Below are positions 16,053 through 27,103 of a stretch of DNA of 64,000 nucleotides, piece after piece. The stretch spans positions 1,225,209 through 1,289,208 of the forward strand of contig CAJNDS010002424.1 of NCBI GenBank assembly GCA_905221605.1. The letters run 5' to 3'. Within the stretch, counting starts at the first letter, position 1. Every line of letters starts with the position of its first letter. Source of the stretch: Symbiodinium natans. Lineage: Eukaryota; Sar; Dinophyceae; Suessiales; Symbiodiniaceae. The position numbers were made by a program, and so were the translations under genes. Below the pieces are notes generated by a model, which saw only the letters and a list, made by a program, of their open reading frames with translations, did no database searches and had not been told where the DNA came from.

Positions 16053-17225
16053 AACCCTAAACCCTAAACCCTAAACCCTAAACCCTAAACGCTTCAGTGT
16101 GGTGTTTTAAGTCACTCGTGGCCGGGAAGATACGAGGAGTTTAAACCCTGAAAAGGGCCAATCAATTTTTTTGAGCTGTGGCGGGAGGGAACGAGTCCCG
16201 CGCCAGATACCCGATTCTGAGAGCCTGTAAGCGCGTTAAGCGGCTGGAATTCCCCCAGCCTTGTGTCCTAAACCCTGATTTTAACGCTGGGGGGAGGATT
16301 TGGAGGGGGGGGTGCCTGTTCTCACAACCTAGACACCTTCGGCCCGAGGCCTCGGCGGATTTAGATGTCAGGATTGTGGGGTAAAGTTTAGGGCAACCCT
16401 AAACCCTAGACCTTAAGCCCTAAACCCTAAACCCTAAACCCTAGGGGCTATAAATGTTATTGTAGCCAAGGATCTGCTCCTTGCTGGAGGGTTCCGAGAT
16501 GGCCCTCACACCCCAGTTCTTGCCACAACCACTTCGAGCAGAAGACTGGGCCAACGTTTGCCGTACCTCTGCTCCTGAGAAAAAGCTGCGTGGGTATCGG
16601 AGGCTTAAACCCGAAGGCCCTCAAACTCTGCTGTAGATAGGCCTAAGAGTAACGGCAGATGGCCTACAACCTTGATGCTACTGCATGGGTTGTGGGGCCT
16701 GAACCCTACACCCTCAACCCTAAACCCGTTTCTCATGTCCGGTAAACTAGTGGAGGTTGCAGCTCTAGTTAGGAATGAAAAAGGTGCGGTCGTATAAACT
16801 CAGGAAAGGGTTGATTCAGCATTGACCTGCTATGCCCCGGCCTGGAGCAAAAATTTACATGGCCAAGGGATACTGGGAGGCGGATGGGTACTTATATCCC
16901 AATTAGAACTGTACTTCTAACCTGCTACACTTATAATCGGGGTTGTACGTACCCATGAAGCTCCAAGTAGGACCAAGGGAAGCAGAATCTATAGCCGGCC
17001 AGGCATCGAGCTTGCCAAAACCGTCTGCATCGCCGTCCACCCCAACAGAATCAAACATCATCAGCTGCCACATCCCCAAAACTCTTGGGTGCAGGAGAGT
17101 TGTCCAAGATGTGGTCGGGGTATGTTGGGATTGTGATGCCAGGTGTCCTGCGGTACCCTCCCTAAACCCTAAACATCCCTGAACCTTAAACCCTAAGCCC
17201 TAAACCCTAAACCCCAAACCCTTCG
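16053..17225. other. no firm gene; family H element and weak frames
   Basis: A 68-codon frame from about 16178 (NESRARYPILRACKRVKRLE) and a frame at 16509 (MALTPQFLPQPLRAEDWANV) are possible exons but have no confirmed splice partners. Family H copy at 16870-16977. Confidence 0.35.
16870..16977. mobile_element. family H TIR element
   Basis: Left end CTGGGAGG..GATGGGTACTTATA, right end TACGTACCCATGAAGCTCCA AGTAGG. Related copies with the same ends lie at 55205-55405 and 55918-56053. Confidence 0.6.
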
Positions 17226-17229
17226 ATCT

Positions 17230-17316
17230 GGACAGGGCGCCCTCAACGATCCCCCGGAGTGCGCCCATGTCACGGACTTCTGGACCAGCCATCATGAGTG
17301 CGTCGGGACCTCATTG
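17230..17316 (+). CDS. exon-like island, hypothetical
   Basis: Frame GQGALNDPPECAHVTDFWTS then HHECVGTSL between CCCTAAA and TTTAGGG sequence. Two cysteines and histidines; family unknown. Confidence 0.35.
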
Positions 17317-17424
17317 AATTCGGGATTAGGGTTTAGGGTTTAGGGTTTAGGGTTTTGGGATTGGGGAAATTGCGGGGTGTCCCTGTGCCCCGTGCCCAAA
17401 CAGCCCGAACCATGGTTGGGAGAC

Positions 17425-17590
17425 CCGAAACCCTAAACCCTAAACCCTAAACCCTAAACCCTAAACCCTAAACCCTAAGCCCTAAGCCCTAAGCCCTAAG
17501 CCCTAAGCCCTAAGCCCTAACCCTGAACCCTGAACCCTGAACCCTAAACCCTAAACCCTAAACCCTAACCCTAAACCCTAAACCTTCATG
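17425..17590. repeat. telomeric array with variant blocks
   Basis: CCCTAAA ×7, then CCCTAAG ×7, then CCCTGAA ×3, then CCCTAAA again. The blocks of variants show stepwise local amplification. Confidence 0.9.
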
Positions 17591-17655
17591 AATGTTTAGT
17601 AAACTCGGCTCCACACCTCAGAAGGTGGCTATTGGATACAAAGTGTTCGCCTTAG

Positions 17656-17850
17656 GTGCAGCCGGTGGTCAAGGTCAAAGTCAACCACTTCGCGCAGGAG
17701 TTGGTGTGCATGCAGTCGGAAGCTTCAAGCTGTGCTAACCTTTCAATCGGGGTTCCGGGCTTAGGGTTTAGGCTTAGGGGTTTGAGGTTTAGGGCCCGAC
17801 TTGCATGTCCCCAAGTACCCATATGTCATCTCCAAGGGGCTGTGGGCGGG
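17656..17850 (+). CDS. two exon-like islands, hypothetical
   Basis: First island 17656-17758: after TTAG|G the frame reads VQPVVKVKVNHFAQELVCMQ then SEASSCANLSIGVP. Second island 17792-17850: GPDLHVPKYPYVISKGLWAG. A short TTTAGGG-type spacer separates them. They could be neighbouring exons of one gene; family unknown. Confidence 0.4.
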
Positions 17851-18153
17851 GTCTAGGTAAGCCTCAAGCCCTGACCTCCAAGTCCTAAACCTAAACTCCA
17901 GACCCAACACCCAAACCCCGAACCCCCGAAACCCCCCGAACCCCCGAACACCCAAGCACCCAAACCCCAAACACCATCAACCCCAAGCCCCAAACACCAT
18001 CAACCCCAAGCCCTCAGACTCTGCACGTCTCATGACCTTGATCTTGGAGCGCCAAGGCTTGCCTTGAGCCTTCTACGTAGGGTTTAGGGCATTTAGGGTT
18101 TAGGGTTTAGGGCTTGGGGTTTAGGGTTTAGGGTTTAGGGTTTAGGGTTTAGG

Positions 18154-18205
18154 GTGCCCGGAAACGTGCCTCAAGACGAGGGGACGCCTTTGCCACGATT
18201 TATAG
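18154..18205 (+). CDS. small exon-like island
   Basis: VPGNVPQDEGTPLPRFI between a TTTAGGG array and GTAAAG, a plausible donor. Short, so weakly supported. Confidence 0.3.
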
Positions 18206-18336
18206 GTAAAGGGGTACGAAGGGCGCCAAATAAGCTAAAGCAGAAATTATGCTACCCTGAAACCCTAAACCCGAAATGCCCTCAACCCTAATATGCAGTT
18301 TACACACCCCGAAGAAGGTATTAGCCCCTGCTTGAC

Positions 18337-18849
18337 ATGCTTGGCAATACTATGGGTTTCACTTCGGAATCCATGGGCTTGGGGCTGAAACACAGGACTG
18401 CTGGGATCGCTGCGAGACGGGGGGCGACTGTGCTTGGTGTGGTTTTGGCCACGCTTGCTGCCGCATACTCAGCCAATGACCGTGAGTATCGCAACCCTGA
18501 GCCCTAAACCCGAGACCCTGAACCCTAAACCCTAAACCCTAAATTCTGAGCCGGAGGTGAACGAGAACACCTGAAGTTCCCACCTCCTTCTTGCCCGACT
18601 GGTTCTCAGCATGGAGTTTGAGAGTTGGGGTTCGAGTGTAGAGTTTGTTAGCATCTTCAAAGATTACCGTAATGTATGTTAAACCTTCAGACCGCAAACC
18701 CGAAACCCCAATCCCCTACATACCCCATGAACGATAGTGGCTTGCCTGCAGGCCGAAAGAACAGCACAATTGATCCGCCAGAGTGCCACTTGGCGAACTG
18801 CGCCGGCAGTGCTCTGGGCGTTTGTCTACCCAAAGAACCCCTGCACCTT
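18337..18849 (+). CDS. probable secreted or plastid-targeted protein, 5' part (two exons)
   Basis: ATG 18337 opens exon 1 (18337-18481) with a basic N region and a hydrophobic core (GATVLGVVLATLAAAYSAND) that looks like a signal peptide with an Ala-rich cleavage region. A GTGAGT donor at 18482 and a TGCAG|G acceptor at 18751 join in frame to exon 2 (18752-about 18849): RRKNSTIDPPECHLANCAGS then ALGVCLPKEPLHL, with three cysteines. The next exons are not resolved; an island at 19238-19290 (GVVDWPTDRKCPRSALKAE) may belong. Function unknown. The canonical donor and the frame-preserving join are the support. Confidence 0.5.
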
Positions 18850-18934
18850 AGGGTTTAGGGTTTAGGGTTTAGGGTTCTGGGGTGTAGAGGCATGTAGGGT
18901 TCGGGTTTTAGAGTGTGGGAACCTCAGGCCCCTG

Positions 18935-19022
18935 GTTCTTAGCAGGGAATGAGGGATTAGGGCCTTGTATATTCCCTTTAAGGCAGTATACAGGGTGCCT
19001 CATTTCCCGGTAAGAACCACCC
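18935..19022. mobile_element. family E TIR element
   Basis: CCTGGTTCTTAGCAGGGAAT...CATTTCCCGGTAAGAACCA, about 88 bp, the most compact copy of the family. Confidence 0.75.
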
Positions 19023-19290
19023 AGTAAGGGTCCATGGCACCCATACAGCCGATGCTCCCCAGGCCGAAAAAGTCTTCCCAGACCTGAAGGATTGAGGGCT
19101 CTTTGCCTGTTTTGCCCGACACCCTGAACCCCTGAACTCCTAAACCCCAAACCCTAAATCCTAAACCCTAAACCCTAAACCCCAACCCTCCCCCCGCCCC
19201 AACCTCCCGACGTATTGCGTCTTCTGGTAGAGGTGGCGGAGTGGTCGACTGGCCCACAGATCGCAAGTGCCCCAGATCTGCCTTGAAAGC

Positions 19291-20989
19291 TGAGCCATTG
19301 TTAGGGTTTAGGGTTTAGGGTTCAGGGTTCAGGGTTCAAGGTTTAGGGTTTAGGGTTTCGGGTTGCGGTGTAGGGTTTAGGGTTGAAGGGTGTTTTGGGT
19401 TTGGGGTCTTCACGGCTCCTTCTCCAGCAAACTGCAACAAGCGCCACTGAGCTTGAGGGCTGGGGTGAGATGACAAACAAAAATCTGAGACTCCTCTAGC
19501 CTTTGAACCCTAAGCCCTCAGGTTTAATGAGCTTTAAACCCCTACACCCTAACCCCTAAGCCTTAAGCCCTAAACCCTAAGCCCTAAACCCCCTACAGCT
19601 TGAACCCTAAACCGCTGACCCAATTCGCGAAACTCGGCTGGGATCTTCACCATTAGAGGCCTCAGTGCGTATCTCCCAAGCAGGAACTCGCAAAGGTTGT
19701 AGTTTTGCGCCACACTTTAGGGTTTAGAATTTAGGGGTTAGGGGTAAAATCTCGAGAAGGAGAAGACAGAGAACCCTGAACCCTAAGCTACCCAGGTCAC
19801 CACACCTGCGTCAAGTCAGTGCGTCACGTGCCCGTCAAGCACGAGGGGCAGGACCCAGCGATTTTCACGGATCCTTTACCCACGCTTTAACTAGCCCCCC
19901 CCCCCCAAAAAATCATCCCAAATATCCTTTCAAATAAGCCTTACTTCGGCCTTAAGAAAAGCTGGAGGGGTAGCAAGGGATGCCTCATGGTGGTTGGGCT
20001 GTAGGGTGGGATGCAGGGCAGTGTAGGGAAACTCAGGGTCTCGGGCTCACTGCGGTTGAGTTTGAGTTTTTCAAGTTTGTGCAGTGGGTGTTCTGCTAGA
20101 TGCGCGTTGGATGCCCTGGGTTGAGCCAAGTTCCCTGTGAAAGTCTCTACGGCCTAACCTTGGGTGCTCAGTAGGCAACCGTTGATAAACTTCCTCAACA
20201 CACAAGGTTACCCTTTGCCCCCCCTTAGTACGGCTTAGGCTGAACCCTAGACCGAGCATCTTGAGGCAAGCACGACCTATGACGATCATATTGTGGCGAT
20301 TCTGCGATGCTTTACGTTAGTGGTTTCCCTAGCTTAGGGTCGAGTTTTGTGGAGTTTATAATCGGGTTTAACGCAGCAGCATTTGACGGAACGGTTCCCG
20401 TGAGTTTGTGACTCAGGGATTAGTTAGGGCCCTCCTGGATGCCTAGTTTCACCCTGATTCTCTCTTAGTAAGGTTTAGGGGGTTTAGGGGGTTTAGGGGG
20501 TTTAGGGGGTTTAGGGGGTTTAGGGGGTTTAGGGTTCTCCTGGTCCCCTTCTATGTCGGGTTTTTGGGATTTAGAGTTACCCCAGTAATCAGAAAGGTAA
20601 AGGGCGCCTCATCTTTACTTTTCATTTCCTGGAGAGCTTTGGCGCTGTGAACCGTATGGACCCTGGAGGCCCCTGAACCCTTGTTCTACCTGGTTTCAGT
20701 CCATAAACCCACTAGGAACCTAAGACTCTTCAAGCCAAACGAATCTCGGCCGGCGTGACAGGATTGCTACGATTTCTGCAAAGGGGCGGGGCTCTGCAAC
20801 TGGTGCTGACCTCGGAGGTTTACGGTTCGGGGGGGGGGGGGGTAGCACTAGGGTATCACATTCAGTCAGGGCATTCGGTGTTGGGGAATGTTAGCCCCCT
20901 GGGTGCCTTAAGGTTTTGGCTTCAGGGTTTAGGGTTTAGGGTTTAGGGTTTAGGGTTTAGGGTTTAGGGTTTAGGGTTTAGGGTTTAGG
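19291..20989. other. repeats and weak frames, no supported gene
   Basis: TTTAGGG/TTCAGGG units (19304-19400), CCCTAAG units (19530-19600), TTTAGGGGG nonamers (20474-20530) and a TTTAGGG array (20923-20990). A plus frame at 20755-20890 (TGLLRFLQRGGALQLVLTSE) contains a G13 run and could be an exon fragment. Confidence 0.4.
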
Positions 20990-21281
20990 GCTCACATCGA
21001 AAACCTTAGCTTTGCCTTCTCGAGCATCGGTAAACCCTACATGGGTAGTCGGGGAAGGCTTTGGACACTGCTCTCATTTCGGATCCCCCAACTCCAACAG
21101 CCCTAATCCCTAAACACGGTGCTCATAAACCCTCAACCCTAAACCTAAGCCCTAAACCCTAAAGCCGAAACCCTATTGGGTTTTGCAGGTGTGGTCACGG
21201 CATGGCCTGCTGCAAGTATGGAGATATCTACTCTCCGAACGAGTGTCGTGCAGTGGTCCCTGGGCGTTTCAGAGAATTGGG
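20990..21281 (+). CDS. two exon-like islands, hypothetical
   Basis: 20990-21029: AHIENLSFAFSSI followed by GTAAACC (possible donor). 21189-21281: after TTGCAG|G all three frames are open; CGHGMACCKYGDIYSPNECR and VVTAWPAASMEISTLRTSVV are both plausible. Frame and linkage are unresolved. Confidence 0.3.
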
Positions 21282-22600
21282 GTTCAGGGTTTAGGGTTTA
21301 GGGTTTAGGGTTCAGGGTTTAGGGTTTGGGTTGCAATTTTGGGTGGGGCGTGCTGGGCTTGATTTGGACATCACGCGCAGTATCTGTAGCATACGGCCCC
21401 TTATGGCCCATAGACGTTTTGATTTCAACCCTTTAAGCCCTCAGCCCTTATCAACCCTACCAAGTCCATCCTAGATGGGGCCCAGCTAGGAAGCCACAAA
21501 ACAAAAGCCGCCTCTGCTGAAGAAGAAGCAAGGAGTTTTGCCCTTTAGGCTTCTGGATGTAGGGTGCGGGTCAGGCTTTGGTTACATTAGTGTTAGCCCT
21601 AAACCCTTATCCCTAGAAGCCCTTCCGATACTTGGAGGGCCTGCTGACTTGGCAAGTGGTTCAAAGCAGGGGTAGAAGTACCCCAAACAGGCCCTAATTG
21701 GGGTCATCCTACTTAGTATCCCACTTACTAGTCCCCTGATCCCCCAAGTAGGCCCTACACCCTGAAGCACAAAACAAAAAGCATGTGGGAGTGGATGTGG
21801 ATGATCCAGAAAACCTTAAACTTCCAGTTTAGAGTCCTTGATGTCCCTGCAACCCTGCACCCTATGAACCCGAAACCGAAGCTCCGCATAGCTGAGGTCT
21901 ACTATTCCGCGCGGGAGCCTTTCGGCAGAACAGCCTTGGGGAAGTTTTACGCATTTAGGGGGCAGGCATCCCTCACAGACCCCTTTAAACAGGAAAATCG
22001 GGGCACCTTGTGTTAAAAGCCCCTAAACCCGAAAACTTTAATCAAACCCCTAATTACACCCTATTTACCTAGTTAAACCCGAGGCCCTACTTGAAACCCT
22101 AATTAAGCCCAAAATAATCCCGAGCCCAAATTTAATTAACCCCCAAACAAAGCCCCGCAGTCCCACCACAAAGCACCCTCTAATTAGACCCTAATTAAAC
22201 CCTAATACGCCCCAATTCAACCCTCAAAACTAACCCTATGAAGCCCCAAACCCCGAATTCTGAACCCCTCTTAAAGAAAGCCCCAAAACGCAGAGCATTT
22301 AACCCTAATTAAACCCCAATAAAACCTTATGAAGCCCTAAGAAACCTTGTTCGGCCTTATCAAACCTGATCAAACCTTACAGACCCCGATTGAAACCCCC
22401 CCTAAGGAAGCCCCTCCAAAACGCGAAGCAGAGGCACAACTAAATCCTAACCCTAAACCCCAAACCCCAAACCCCAAACCCCAAACCCCAAACCCCAAAC
22501 CCCAAACCCCAAACCCCAAACCCCAAACCCCAAACCCTAAACCCTAAACCCTAAACCCTAAACCCTAAACCCTAAACCCTAAACCCTAAACCCTAAACGC
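21282..22600. other. no supported gene; decayed CCCTAATTAAA-rich sequence
   Basis: 22020-22340 consists of degenerate CCCTAATTAAAC-like units, a variant of the telomeric motif mixed with TTAA. 22440-22597 is a clean CCCCAAA then CCCTAAA array. No coding features seen. Confidence 0.5.
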
Positions 22601-22612
22601 GAAGCAGAGGCA
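22420..22612. repeat. telomeric-type array flanked by a 19-bp direct repeat
   Basis: AAACGCGAAGCAGAGGCAC occurs immediately before (about 22419-22437) and after (about 22594-22613) an array of about ten CCCCAAA and ten CCCTAAA units. Confidence 0.85.
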
Positions 22613-22872
22613 CCACGTCTGCGTGCAGCCCAGCTTCGAACAGCCGGTCTCCTTGCCGGCTTGGAAGAGGCGGGCGCGGGCGAATTGTCAAAGGGTTCGT
22701 GGGGTTTGGGTTTAGGGTTTAGGGACTAGGGTCTAGGGTTTAGGGGGAGTTTCTGACAATTCCGGCGGGGTGGCTAGACTTCCACCTTGTAGGCCGGAAG
22801 AGCTGCCGGATGACTGCCCCGATGGCTACTCTCCAGGCTCTGCGAGACATGGCAGTGGGTTTGCGCCGCCCT
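22601..22872 (+). CDS. two exon-like islands, hypothetical
   Basis: 22603-22690: EAPRLRAAQLRTAGLLAGLE then EAGAGELSKGS. 22743-22872: either EFLTIPAGWLDFHLVGRKSC or SDNSGGVARLPPCRPEELPD; both frames are open. TTTAGGG/TCTAGGG units separate the islands. Family unknown. Confidence 0.33.
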
Positions 22873-22904
22873 AAACCCGAACCCTAAACCCTAAACCACA
22901 TGGT

Positions 22905-23008
22905 GGTTTCCGAAAATCGGAGTACCCTTTGTGCGGGGTCCCTTTAAGGGGATTCTATTCTCTTTCGGGGTACAAAAGGGGTATCCCTATTTTGGGGAAT
23001 ACCCACAT
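22905..23008. mobile_element. family C TIR element
   Basis: CATGGTGGTTTCCGAAAATC...TATTTTGGGGAATACCCACATG, ending in inverted CATG.GTGG / CCCACATG. Confidence 0.75.
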
Positions 23009-23027
23009 GAATACAGGAGCCTAATAA

Positions 23028-23128
23028 AGGGGTCGGAGCAATGGCCAATACTATTCCCTTATGGCCCCAAAAGAATAATACTGCCAGAAACCCCATTCTA
23101 ATCATTAAGACCCCTACATTAAGGAAGT
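23028..23128. mobile_element. family F element
   Basis: AAGGGGTCGGAGCAATGGCC...CATTCTAATCATTAAGACCCCTACATT, as at 8870-9140, 40922-41030 and 54890-54975. Confidence 0.65.
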
Positions 23129-23129
23129 T

Positions 23130-23236
23130 AACATGTGGTCCCTTACCTTCTTTAAAGGGTTCTTAAGTATGGACCCTTGGGTCCGGTGATACCGGAATTA
23201 GGGGCCCGTATTAAGGGACCATGAAACTACCCTAAG
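23130..23236. mobile_element. family G TIR element, adjacent to family F
   Basis: GTGGTCCCTTACC...GGGTCCGGTGATACC...GTATTAAGGGACCATG. It abuts the family F copy, so one may have inserted beside or into the other. Copies at 33010-33148 and 53440-53578. Confidence 0.6.
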
Positions 23237-23880
23237 GCAACTGCCAGTGTATGTTGGCCGCTTGCAGCCCCATTAGAGTCATACTCTTAAACTATAGACT
23301 ACCCCAAACGCCGATGATATTTCAACAAGCCTCTACTTTACAGCTGCAAGAGCTCTCTTTTCCCTATACCACTGGTTGTCTCTACATCAGAAGAACGCTG
23401 TCCATATTCCGCTCCTAGCGGGGTTTGATGTAAGTTCTGGGAGCCTGTTGGTACCCAAAGCTATAAGCAAAATACTATAACAGGCAAAAAAGACCCATAG
23501 TGTACAACAACACCCATGCGGAATGAAATAGGGGGATGGTTTCTGTGCAGAGCCGCGCAAGGCGTAGGTTGATGTACCTGTTCTTGGAATTCTTCGGACC
23601 GTGCCTAACTCCAACACACTCTTGCCGGTGCAATGAACTGCCAGTGTAGGCTGGCTTAAGGTTGATAAAGGAACCTTATACCTAATTACCAGGGTCCTTA
23701 TATTCCTTTTGCATTCCTACTATTTTCTTGAGGTTCCCTGTTTAGGGGTTCCCATCACGATCCTTTTAGTTTAGGGTTTCGGGTTTGGGGTTTAGGGTTT
23801 CGGGTTTAGGGTTTAGGGTTTCGGGTTTCGGGTTTCGGGTTCAGGGTTTGGGGTTCAGGGTTTAGGGTAGGATGTAGGGG
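23237..23880. other. no supported gene
   Basis: Mostly unique sequence with a minus-strand frame (23387-23617) lacking features, then TTTAGGG/TTTCGGG units at 23768-23870. Confidence 0.4.
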
Positions 23881-23884
23881 ATGG

Positions 23885-23970
23885 CCGGCCCAGGGCCCCT
23901 GGGCTGTGTTCTCAACGACGGCCCACGGCTGCAGACTTTTTATGTCTACAGGCAGGACCCAGCCGTAAAC
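23885..23970 (+). CDS. exon-like island, hypothetical
   Basis: Frame MAGPGPLGCVLNDGPRLQTF then YVYRQDPA between variant telomeric arrays. Family unknown. Confidence 0.35.
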
Positions 23971-24497
23971 CCGAAACCCGAAACCCGAAACCCTAAACCC
24001 TAAACCCTAAACCCTCACCACATTCTCCCACCACATGATGGTCCTTTTGTCAGTCCTGTGTTACCGCAGCACGTTGTACAAAGGCGGGCAATGGGCGCGC
24101 GCGGTGTTCAGACAACTACCCGTGTAGTGTTGGTGTGCGTGCTTGAACGAAGTTCCGTTGGAGTCAGGTCATGCACGGGTTGTTCGAACTCATGGCCTTT
24201 TTGGGGGCTGTTGAGGTATCCGAAATGTACAGGCCACCAACAGCGACTCCCTTTGGGGACTAGGTTACCAGGCCCGCAAGCAGCCACGGCTTGCTTATTC
24301 TAAGGGAATCGATGTGAGCTGTGACCCTCCACCGCAAACTTGCAATTAGATCAGACCAAGTGTGGACTTTAACGACTGGTAGGGGTTGATCCTGGACAGC
24401 TCCAGCACATTGCGACGAGTTGAGAAAGCCCAACTGCATGATGCAAGAGTGAAGTGCCCTCTAGTTAAGCCCACTGCCGTTCTTCACCGCCGGCCAG

Positions 24498-24576
24498 GGC
24501 ATTGGACGACGAAGAGAATCGCACCTCCAACTTCAACGCCATGAGCCTGAGCGACGCAGCAGCAATTAGGGTCACA
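24498..24576 (+). CDS. exon-like island, hypothetical
   Basis: After GGCCAG|G the frame reads ALDDEENRTSNFNAMSLSDA then AAIRVT and stops exactly at GTTTAGGG (24577), the telomeric donor type. Contains an N-R-T sequon-like triplet. Family unknown. Confidence 0.42.
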
Positions 24577-24604
24577 GTTTAGGGTTTAGGGTTTAGGGTT
24601 ATTT

Positions 24605-24735
24605 GGGATGCAGCGTCGAAGATCTTTCAGGTCGGGGTGGGCGGGTCGCAATTCTGTTGGCCCAGAAGCAGCTATGAGATGTGCAGGGCCCTCACACAGA
24701 CTCACACAGGGTGCCTGCAGTCCTGCAGTGGCGAG
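24605..24735 (+). CDS. exon-like island, frame ambiguous
   Basis: DAASKIFQVGVGGSQFCWPR then SSYEMCRALTQTHTGCLQSC, ending before GTTTAGG at 24736; a second frame (VEDLSGRGGRVAILLAQKQL) is also open for part. Several cysteines. Confidence 0.35.
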
Positions 24736-24807
24736 GTTTAGGTTCCCATGAGAGTAAGGGCCGTCTGAGGTCCCTCAGCAATCCCAAAAGCCATGAGTTG
24801 GCTGGCT

Positions 24808-24950
24808 CTTAGTAGGTAATGAGGGAATGAGGTGCCCTACATAATCCCCTAAACCCTAAACCCTAAACCCTAAACCCTAAACCCTAAACCCTAAACCCTA
24901 GTATGTATAGGGCCCTAATTCCCTCCCACTAAGAACCAGGGGGATGATCA
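24808..24950. mobile_element. family E element with CCCTAAA inserted
   Basis: GGCTCTTAGTAGGTAATGAG...CTAATTCCCTCCCACTAAGAACC, with eight CCCTAAA units (24847-24901) in the centre. Confidence 0.75.
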
Positions 24951-25102
24951 TGTCACCGCGCCCTGTTCCAGAGTTGTCTTCGCATCGGGGTTTTGGGTTT
25001 AGGGTTTTGGGTTTAGGGTCTTTAGGACCTTAGGGTTCAGGGTTTAGGGTTTAGGGTTTAGGGTTAGGGTTTAGGGTTATTGATTTAGGGTTTCGGGTTT
25101 GG

Positions 25103-25252
25103 AAGGGTCTGTTCCAAGAAGCACTTGCATTGGCATCAGGTTGGCATTGCTTCCACGTTCAGCACCGACTCTTGCCCCATCAGCGTAGGTGGCCTCCTGT
25201 ACTACGTGCACACCAGTGTACTGGGCTGCCCTCGAGCCAACGGGATCACAAG
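25103..25252 (+). CDS. exon-like island, hypothetical cysteine-containing protein
   Basis: Frame CSKKHLHWHQVGIASTFSTD-type reading continues SCPISVGGLLYYVHTSVLGC then PRANGITR to an AAG|GTGCC boundary at 25253, a plausible GT donor. The best coding-looking island of this stretch; could follow the two islands at 24.5-24.7 kb in one gene. Family unknown. Confidence 0.45.
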
Positions 25253-26964
25253 GTGCCTGCCCCAAACCCCTAAGCTTCCCGGTTGTTGCAGCTTTCGGGC
25301 TTTGGGATGTAAGGTCTGCGTGGTTAAACCCCGAGCTCTTTCCATAGGTACATCGGCGTACCTACCCACAGGCCGCAGAAGAGCTTTCAATTTTTAGGGA
25401 GTTCTGTCTCAGTTGTAGCAGGGTTTTAGGCCGCATAGGATGTATAGGCTCTACGAGAGCCAGGCTCAACGCTGAAACATTTGACAGGAACTGGACACCG
25501 GCACACAGGAATCACAAGTAGCTGCAGGATGTTTGCCTCTGCGCACAAGTCGTGTAGGTTTAATGTGGGGATCGGGATTCAGGGTTTTATAGCAACTAGG
25601 GCTCAGGGATCGTCCATCTTCTCATATGGGTTTATAGCAAGTTGTCTTCAAAAGCGCTCGAGAAGCGCGCCAACGCGTGGCATCCCTGCAGACCGGAACA
25701 AATGATCACAAACGCTGAACCCCTGCAACTCGCGATACAAAGCTTACTGTTGAATTTGTTTTAAGTAGGGAATGAGGAATCAGGTACTTCATATTTCCCT
25801 GAAATAGACCCTTATAAAAAAAAGCTGTGTAAGGGACCGACTTCCTTCATTCCAAAAAAACCGAAGAAGACCACGCCTGGTGTAAGAACCTCAAGAAGAG
25901 TAAACCTGAACCCTCAACCACCCCTGAAAGGTAATTTAGGGGTTTAGGCTTTCGAGCCCAATGCCCGCCTGGCTTTGAACATCCCCGAAAACAGCCCTTT
26001 GTCTGGGTTTCGTGCGGGACCCTCAATCCATGGAAGCATGATTCATAGGGCGGGACCTTGAAGGCCTTCTTGTTGAAGGAAGCGGTTTAGGGGTTCAGGG
26101 GTTCAGGGGTTTAAGGTTTAGGGTTTAGGGTTTAGGGTTTAGAGTTTAGGGTTTAGGGTTTAGGGTTTAGGGACCCTGAACGCTGACCCGTGAACCCGAA
26201 AGCCTAAAGAACCCAAATCCTAAATGCGTCGGAGTCAGGATCAAGCGACTCCTTGTCACCGTCAAGAACACTCAGGAAGTTTACAGGTGCGCCACTGAAG
26301 CCTTAAACCCTCCTGAAGCCCTAAACCCTAAGCCCTAAGCCCTGAATTCAACCAGCATTCAACTCTTGAAGGATTCTAGGCCCCCGGGTTCTGAGGTGGA
26401 GTGTTTGAGGGAACCATTGGGCATTAGGGTTTAGGGTTTAGGGTCTTGTGCCAAGGTGGAAATGCTCGGCTTTCGGGTGTGGGGTGCGGGGCTGTAGGGT
26501 TCAAGACTTGGGAGACATTTGGGTGGGGTCTATAGGGTTGAGCACCAACTAGCAGCTGCTTCTGAGGACTACCATTGCCTCGACTCACCCTGATGGGAAC
26601 TCCTAAATGAGGCCCACAACCCTAGTTAACGTCTAGGCCCCAAACTGAACCAGACCCTCCTTGCGAAGCAGTAAACCTTAAACCCTAGAGCCCAAAGAGG
26701 ACAGACCTTAAGCTGCTCCGAGCTAGAAGATACTGCAAGTGGGGGCACTTTCTTGCTATACTTTCAGGGATATACTTGGGACCTAACTGCTGTTGCAGTT
26801 GAAACTAGGGCGGGACCCCGAGACCCACTATGGATGGATCTGAAATCCTGCAGCTCCCATGTTTCTCCTACCCCCCCTCCTCTAGTTCCGAAGCCTGTGC
26901 ACCGAAACCCTAAACCCTAAACCCTAAACCCTAAACCCCAAACCCTAACCCTAAACCTTAAACC
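25253..26964 (+). other. repeats with two small exon-like islands
   Basis: 25760-25860 is a decayed family E-like copy. 25974-26058 reads EPNARLALNIPENSPLSGFR then AGPSIHG in one frame. 26224-26286 reads CVGVRIKRLLVTVKNTQEVY up to AG|GTGC, a possible donor. Telomeric units lie at 26120-26175. The islands are weak calls. Confidence 0.3.
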
Positions 26965-27060
26965 CTCCGGCAGGAAGTACGAGAGGCAGTTCGCACCGCT
27001 CCTGTCTTTCCGGAGCCGCGCCATCTCTCGGGTTTTGTAGCTGGCAAGCTCTGGGCACAG
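26965..27060 (+). CDS. exon-like island, hypothetical
   Basis: LRQEVREAVRTAPVFPEPRH then LSGFVAGKLWAQ after a CCCTAAACC array, ending GGGCACAG. Other frames are partly open. Family unknown. Confidence 0.35.
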
Positions 27061-27103
27061 GGTATTTAGGGTTTAGGGTTAGGAGGTTGCAGGAGTTAGC
27101 TCA

